Assembly (NCBI RefSeq): GCF_946479715.1
Contig: NZ_CAMLHF010000234.1
Coordinates: 1-7,534 of the forward strand
DNA length: 7,534 bases
DNA from: an uncultured Pedobacter sp.
Lineage (GTDB): Bacteria; Bacteroidota; Bacteroidia; Sphingobacteriales; Sphingobacteriaceae
Direction: 5' to 3'
Of the stretch, positions 5,663-7,534 are shown in pieces. Each line of letters starts with the position of its first letter. Position 1 is the stretch's first letter. The notes under the pieces were generated by a model. It did not search any database. It had not been told where the DNA came from and saw only the letters and a program-made list of their open reading frames with translations. Both the position numbers and the translations under genes were made by a program.

Positions 5663-5803
5663 ATGTATTTTTTTAGAAAAAGAGACCCCAACAGGCCCAC
5701 TAACATTAACATTAAAATAATGCATATTTTTAATGCAACGGCAATTATTGTATTCGTTGCAGGTATTTTATGGAAATTAATTGATTGGATTTTACTGAAA
5801 TGA
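5663..5803 (+). CDS. 46-aa single-span membrane microprotein upstream of ridA
   Basis: This small frame encodes a basic, polar N-terminus (RKRDPNRPTN, residues 5-14), a short amphipathic stretch (INIKIMHIFN), one hydrophobic helix (about 25-45, containing AIIVFVAGILW) and a terminal Lys. The layout predicts a cytoplasmic N-terminus and one inner-membrane span. The DPNRPTN-type motif and the MH before the helix resemble small uncharacterised proteins I recall from other Bacteroidota, possibly a DUF family, but I cannot confirm which. Support for coding comes from the consensus promoter just upstream, the in-frame stop at 5648-5650 that fixes ATG 5663 as the start, and the ATGA overlap (5800-5803) with ridA, which suggests translational coupling. 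The function is unknown. Confidence 0.75.
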   Translation: MYFFRKRDPNRPTNINIKIMHIFNATAIIVFVAGILWKLIDWILLK

Positions 5804-6180
5804 ATAGAATAATAAACACAAAAAATGCCCCGGCACCTATTGGTCCATATAGCCAGGCAGTAATAGCTAATGGCTTTTTATTTTTATCAGGGCAGATTGC
5901 GATAAACCCTGAATCAGGAGAGGTTATACAGTCTTCAATTGCAGAGGAGACACATCAGGTTATGAGAAACATTAAGGCTGTTCTGTTAGAAGCTTCTTAT
6001 GGTTTTGAGGATGTTGTTAAGACGACTATTTTTTTGTCGGACATGGCTTTATTTGCTGAAGTAAATGAGATATATGGCTCATTCTTTCATAAGAACTTTC
6101 CTGCACGCGAAACTGTAGCAGTAAAAGGCCTGCCAAAGGGAGTAAATGTAGAGATATCTATGACGGCTTATAAAGGATAA
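5800..6180 (+). CDS. ridA: RidA family enamine/imine deaminase
   Basis: This 126-aa cytoplasmic protein is expected to form a trimer. RidA hydrolyses reactive 2-aminoacrylate and related enamines made by PLP enzymes such as threonine dehydratase. Diagnostic segments are APAPIGPYSQAV (10-21), LSGQIAINPESGEV (29-42) and PARETVAV (101-108) with the catalytic arginine R103 (Arg105 of E. coli RidA), and LPKGVNVEI (111-119) with E118 (Glu120 of E. coli). It lacks the Cys found after the PAR motif in the E. coli protein. A TTG at 5785 would add five residues, but ATG 5800 gives the standard family length and overlaps the microprotein stop by 4 nt, so it is preferred. The gene stops 3 bp before the transporter gene begins. 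Confidence 0.95.
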   Translation: MNRIINTKNAPAPIGPYSQAVIANGFLFLSGQIAINPESGEVIQSSIAEETHQVMRNIKAVLLEASYGFEDVVKTTIFLSDMALFAEVNEIYGSFFHKNFPARETVAVKGLPKGVNVEISMTAYKG

Positions 6181-6183
6181 ATT

Positions 6184-7095
6184 TTGCCAAAATCTAATCT
6201 TAGGTATTTTTTTGCCGGCATTTTATCTTTTGCGATCTGGGGATTCTTTTCGATACCACTGAGAAATCTTAAAGAATTTCCTTCTGAAGAAATTCTGTAC
6301 TATAGAATTTTTACTTCTCTGGTTTTTATTTGGATTGCCATTTTTATTTTCAGACGTAAATATCTGAAGAGTGACATCGCCTACTTATCATCGATAACCC
6401 CTAAGGAAAGGAAAATAGTTGTTCTGCAGATAGTGGCATCCACCGTACTTTTGACCTCAAACTGGTACACCTACATCTATGCTGTAAACAATGTAAGCTT
6501 ACAGTCGGCAGCATTTGCTTATATGGTTTGCCCGTTAATAACAGCATTTGGCGGGTTCATTCTTTTAAAAGAAGAATTATCAAAATTAAAGCTTTTATCG
6601 TTGGCAATAGCCTTGTTTAGTATTGTCTTACTGGCTACCGGATCTTTAATTGAAGTGGCATGGTCTGTTGTTATTGCAACGTTATATGCTTTCTATTTGA
6701 TTATCCAGCGCAAAATGAAAAATCTGGATAAGTTAAATGTCCTGGCGACTCAAATTGGGCTGGCGGTACTTTTGATGATGCCATTATACATAAGTAAACA
6801 TGAATCTTTTCCGACCGATTTATGGTTTTGGGGGAATATTACTGTAGTAGCAGTGGTATTTACGATTATTCCTTTGTTTATGAGCCTGTATGCTTTGATA
6901 GGAATTCCTTCATCAACTCTTGGAATAATTATTTATGTAAATCCGCTTATCGCATTTGCTGTGGCTATTTTTTATTTTAATGAACATATTGATTCTCATA
7001 AGCTATCGGCCTATTTGTTATTACTAGTTTCGGTTATTGTATTTAATTGGAGCATAATAAAAGATATATTTACATTTAATAGAAAAAATATTTAA
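6184..7095 (+). CDS. RarD-like EamA (DMT superfamily) transporter
   Basis: This is a 303-aa inner-membrane protein with about ten predicted helices in two EamA repeats (roughly 8-152 and 155-292). RarD-type features include the first helix FFAGILSFAIWGFFSIPLR, EEILYYRIF (35-43), NWYTYIYAVNN (93-103), the CPLITAFGG helix (116-124) with KEELS (129-133), and the matching second-repeat VNPLIAF and NEH (252-268). The family exports small metabolites or takes up drugs; the substrate is unknown and the name 'chloramphenicol-sensitive protein' should not be read as a function. The start is a TTG at 6184: the frame has a stop (ridA's TAA, 6178-6180) just upstream and no Met codon before residue 114, so TTG (or ATT 6181) must be used. 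Spacing of 3 bp after ridA and 4 bp before recG places it in the middle of the operon. Confidence 0.9.
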   Translation: MPKSNLRYFFAGILSFAIWGFFSIPLRNLKEFPSEEILYYRIFTSLVFIWIAIFIFRRKYLKSDIAYLSSITPKERKIVVLQIVASTVLLTSNWYTYIYAVNNVSLQSAAFAYMVCPLITAFGGFILLKEELSKLKLLSLAIALFSIVLLATGSLIEVAWSVVIATLYAFYLIIQRKMKNLDKLNVLATQIGLAVLLMMPLYISKHESFPTDLWFWGNITVVAVVFTIIPLFMSLYALIGIPSSTLGIIIYVNPLIAFAVAIFYFNEHIDSHKLSAYLLLLVSVIVFNWSIIKDIFTFNRKNI

Positions 7096-7099
7096 AGCC

Positions 7100-7534
7100 T
7101 TGTTTGTTTCTACCTTAGATACGACTATAGAATTTCTTAAAGGCGTAGGGCCTAAACGTGCTGAACTTTTTCAAAAAGAGTTAGGGATCTTTACCTATGA
7201 GCATCTCTTGAATTTTTTTCCCTTCAGGTATATTGACCGGACCAGATTTTATAAGATTAGTGAATTAGATCCTGAATTACCCTATGTACAAATACTTGGC
7301 AGGATAACCAGTAAGGAACAGATAGGTGAAAAACATAAGAAACGTCTGGTTGCGCGACTTACTGATGAGACGGGCTCAATAGAATTGGTATGGTTTCAGA
7401 GTTTGAAGTGGGTTGATGAAAATGTTACTAAGGGTAAAGTTTATATTGTATTTGGGAAGCCCACAGTATTTAATGGTTCGTTTAGTATTTCGCACCCGGA
7501 TTTAGAGAACTACCCAAGACCAGCAACTATAACT
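7100..7534 (+). CDS. recG: ATP-dependent DNA helicase RecG, N-terminal part (runs off the window)
   Basis: The frame is open to the window edge and gives 145 residues of the wedge domain. RecG remodels stalled replication forks and branched recombination intermediates. Visible family marks are the N-terminal IEFLKGVGPKRAELFQKELGI (10-30, with GVGPKRA resembling a helix-hairpin-helix), LLNFFPFRYIDRTR (36-49), and the OB-fold wedge from about 62 (YVQILGRITS, RLVARLTDETGSIELVWFQ 82-100, VYIVFGKP). The motor domains lie beyond the window. The start is most likely TTG 7100, since no ATG or GTG precedes the conserved block in this frame. It begins 4 bp after the transporter's stop, so its expression depends on the upstream promoter unless another exists inside the transporter gene. 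Confidence 0.93.
   Translation, partial: MFVSTLDTTIEFLKGVGPKRAELFQKELGIFTYEHLLNFFPFRYIDRTRFYKISELDPELPYVQILGRITSKEQIGEKHKKRLVARLTDETGSIELVWFQSLKWVDENVTKGKVYIVFGKPTVFNGSFSISHPDLENYPRPATIT

Noticed and set aside
5785..5799. RidA start at TTG 5785
   Set aside because: Five extra residues not typical of the family; ATG 5800 gives the standard length and the ATGA overlap.
1..7534. CRISPR arrays, tRNA/rRNA genes, insertion sequences, phage genes
   Set aside because: No regularly spaced repeats, cloverleaf sequences, transposase or integrase motifs were seen on either strand.

Overview
The window looks like chromosomal DNA from a Bacteroidota member, most likely the Sphingobacteriaceae (Pedobacter-like). 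This rests on the low GC content, Bacteroidota-type promoters (TTG/TTTG, about 19 nt, TAnnTTTG) in front of genes, weak or absent Shine-Dalgarno sequences, and protein types typical of the group: an OmpA-family porin with a thrombospondin-type-3 calcium motif, MeaB and RidA. No rRNA, tRNA, CRISPR array, insertion sequence or phage gene was seen. The genus is inferred from memory of these families, not from a search.

Layout. (1) Positions 1-423, + strand: the end of a membrane-associated protein split into two reading frames at a run of seven T. It is probably the C-terminus of a family 2 glycosyltransferase with a one-base frameshift. (2) Positions 407-2775, - strand: a surface-polysaccharide block transcribed as a GT32 sugar transferase, then two tandem paralogous GT2/galactosyltransferase-like enzymes only 2 bp apart. 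(3) Positions 2857-3741, + strand: a MeaB/ArgK G3E-family GTPase, divergent from the glycosyltransferases. (4) Positions 3742-4117: a regulatory intergenic stretch with two tandem promoters, an imperfect hairpin and a 13-bp direct repeat, leading into (5) a highly expressed-looking OmpA-like outer-membrane protein (4118-5446) closed by a near-perfect intrinsic terminator. (6) Positions 5663-7534, + strand: a tight operon of a 46-aa membrane microprotein, ridA, a RarD-like EamA transporter and the start of recG. Its junctions are a 4-nt ATGA overlap, 3 bp and 4 bp.

How the genes fit together. The glycosyltransferases presumably build or decorate a lipopolysaccharide, capsule or glycan chain. 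MeaB protects the B12-dependent methylmalonyl-CoA mutase, whose gene is not in view. The OmpA protein ties the outer membrane to the wall. RidA removes reactive enamine/imine metabolites. The transporter and RecG share the transcript with no obvious functional link. Nothing resembles a complete new defence or mobile system. The most useful novelties are the microprotein with its near-leaderless promoter, the split gene at the left edge, and the regulatory architecture in front of the OmpA gene.
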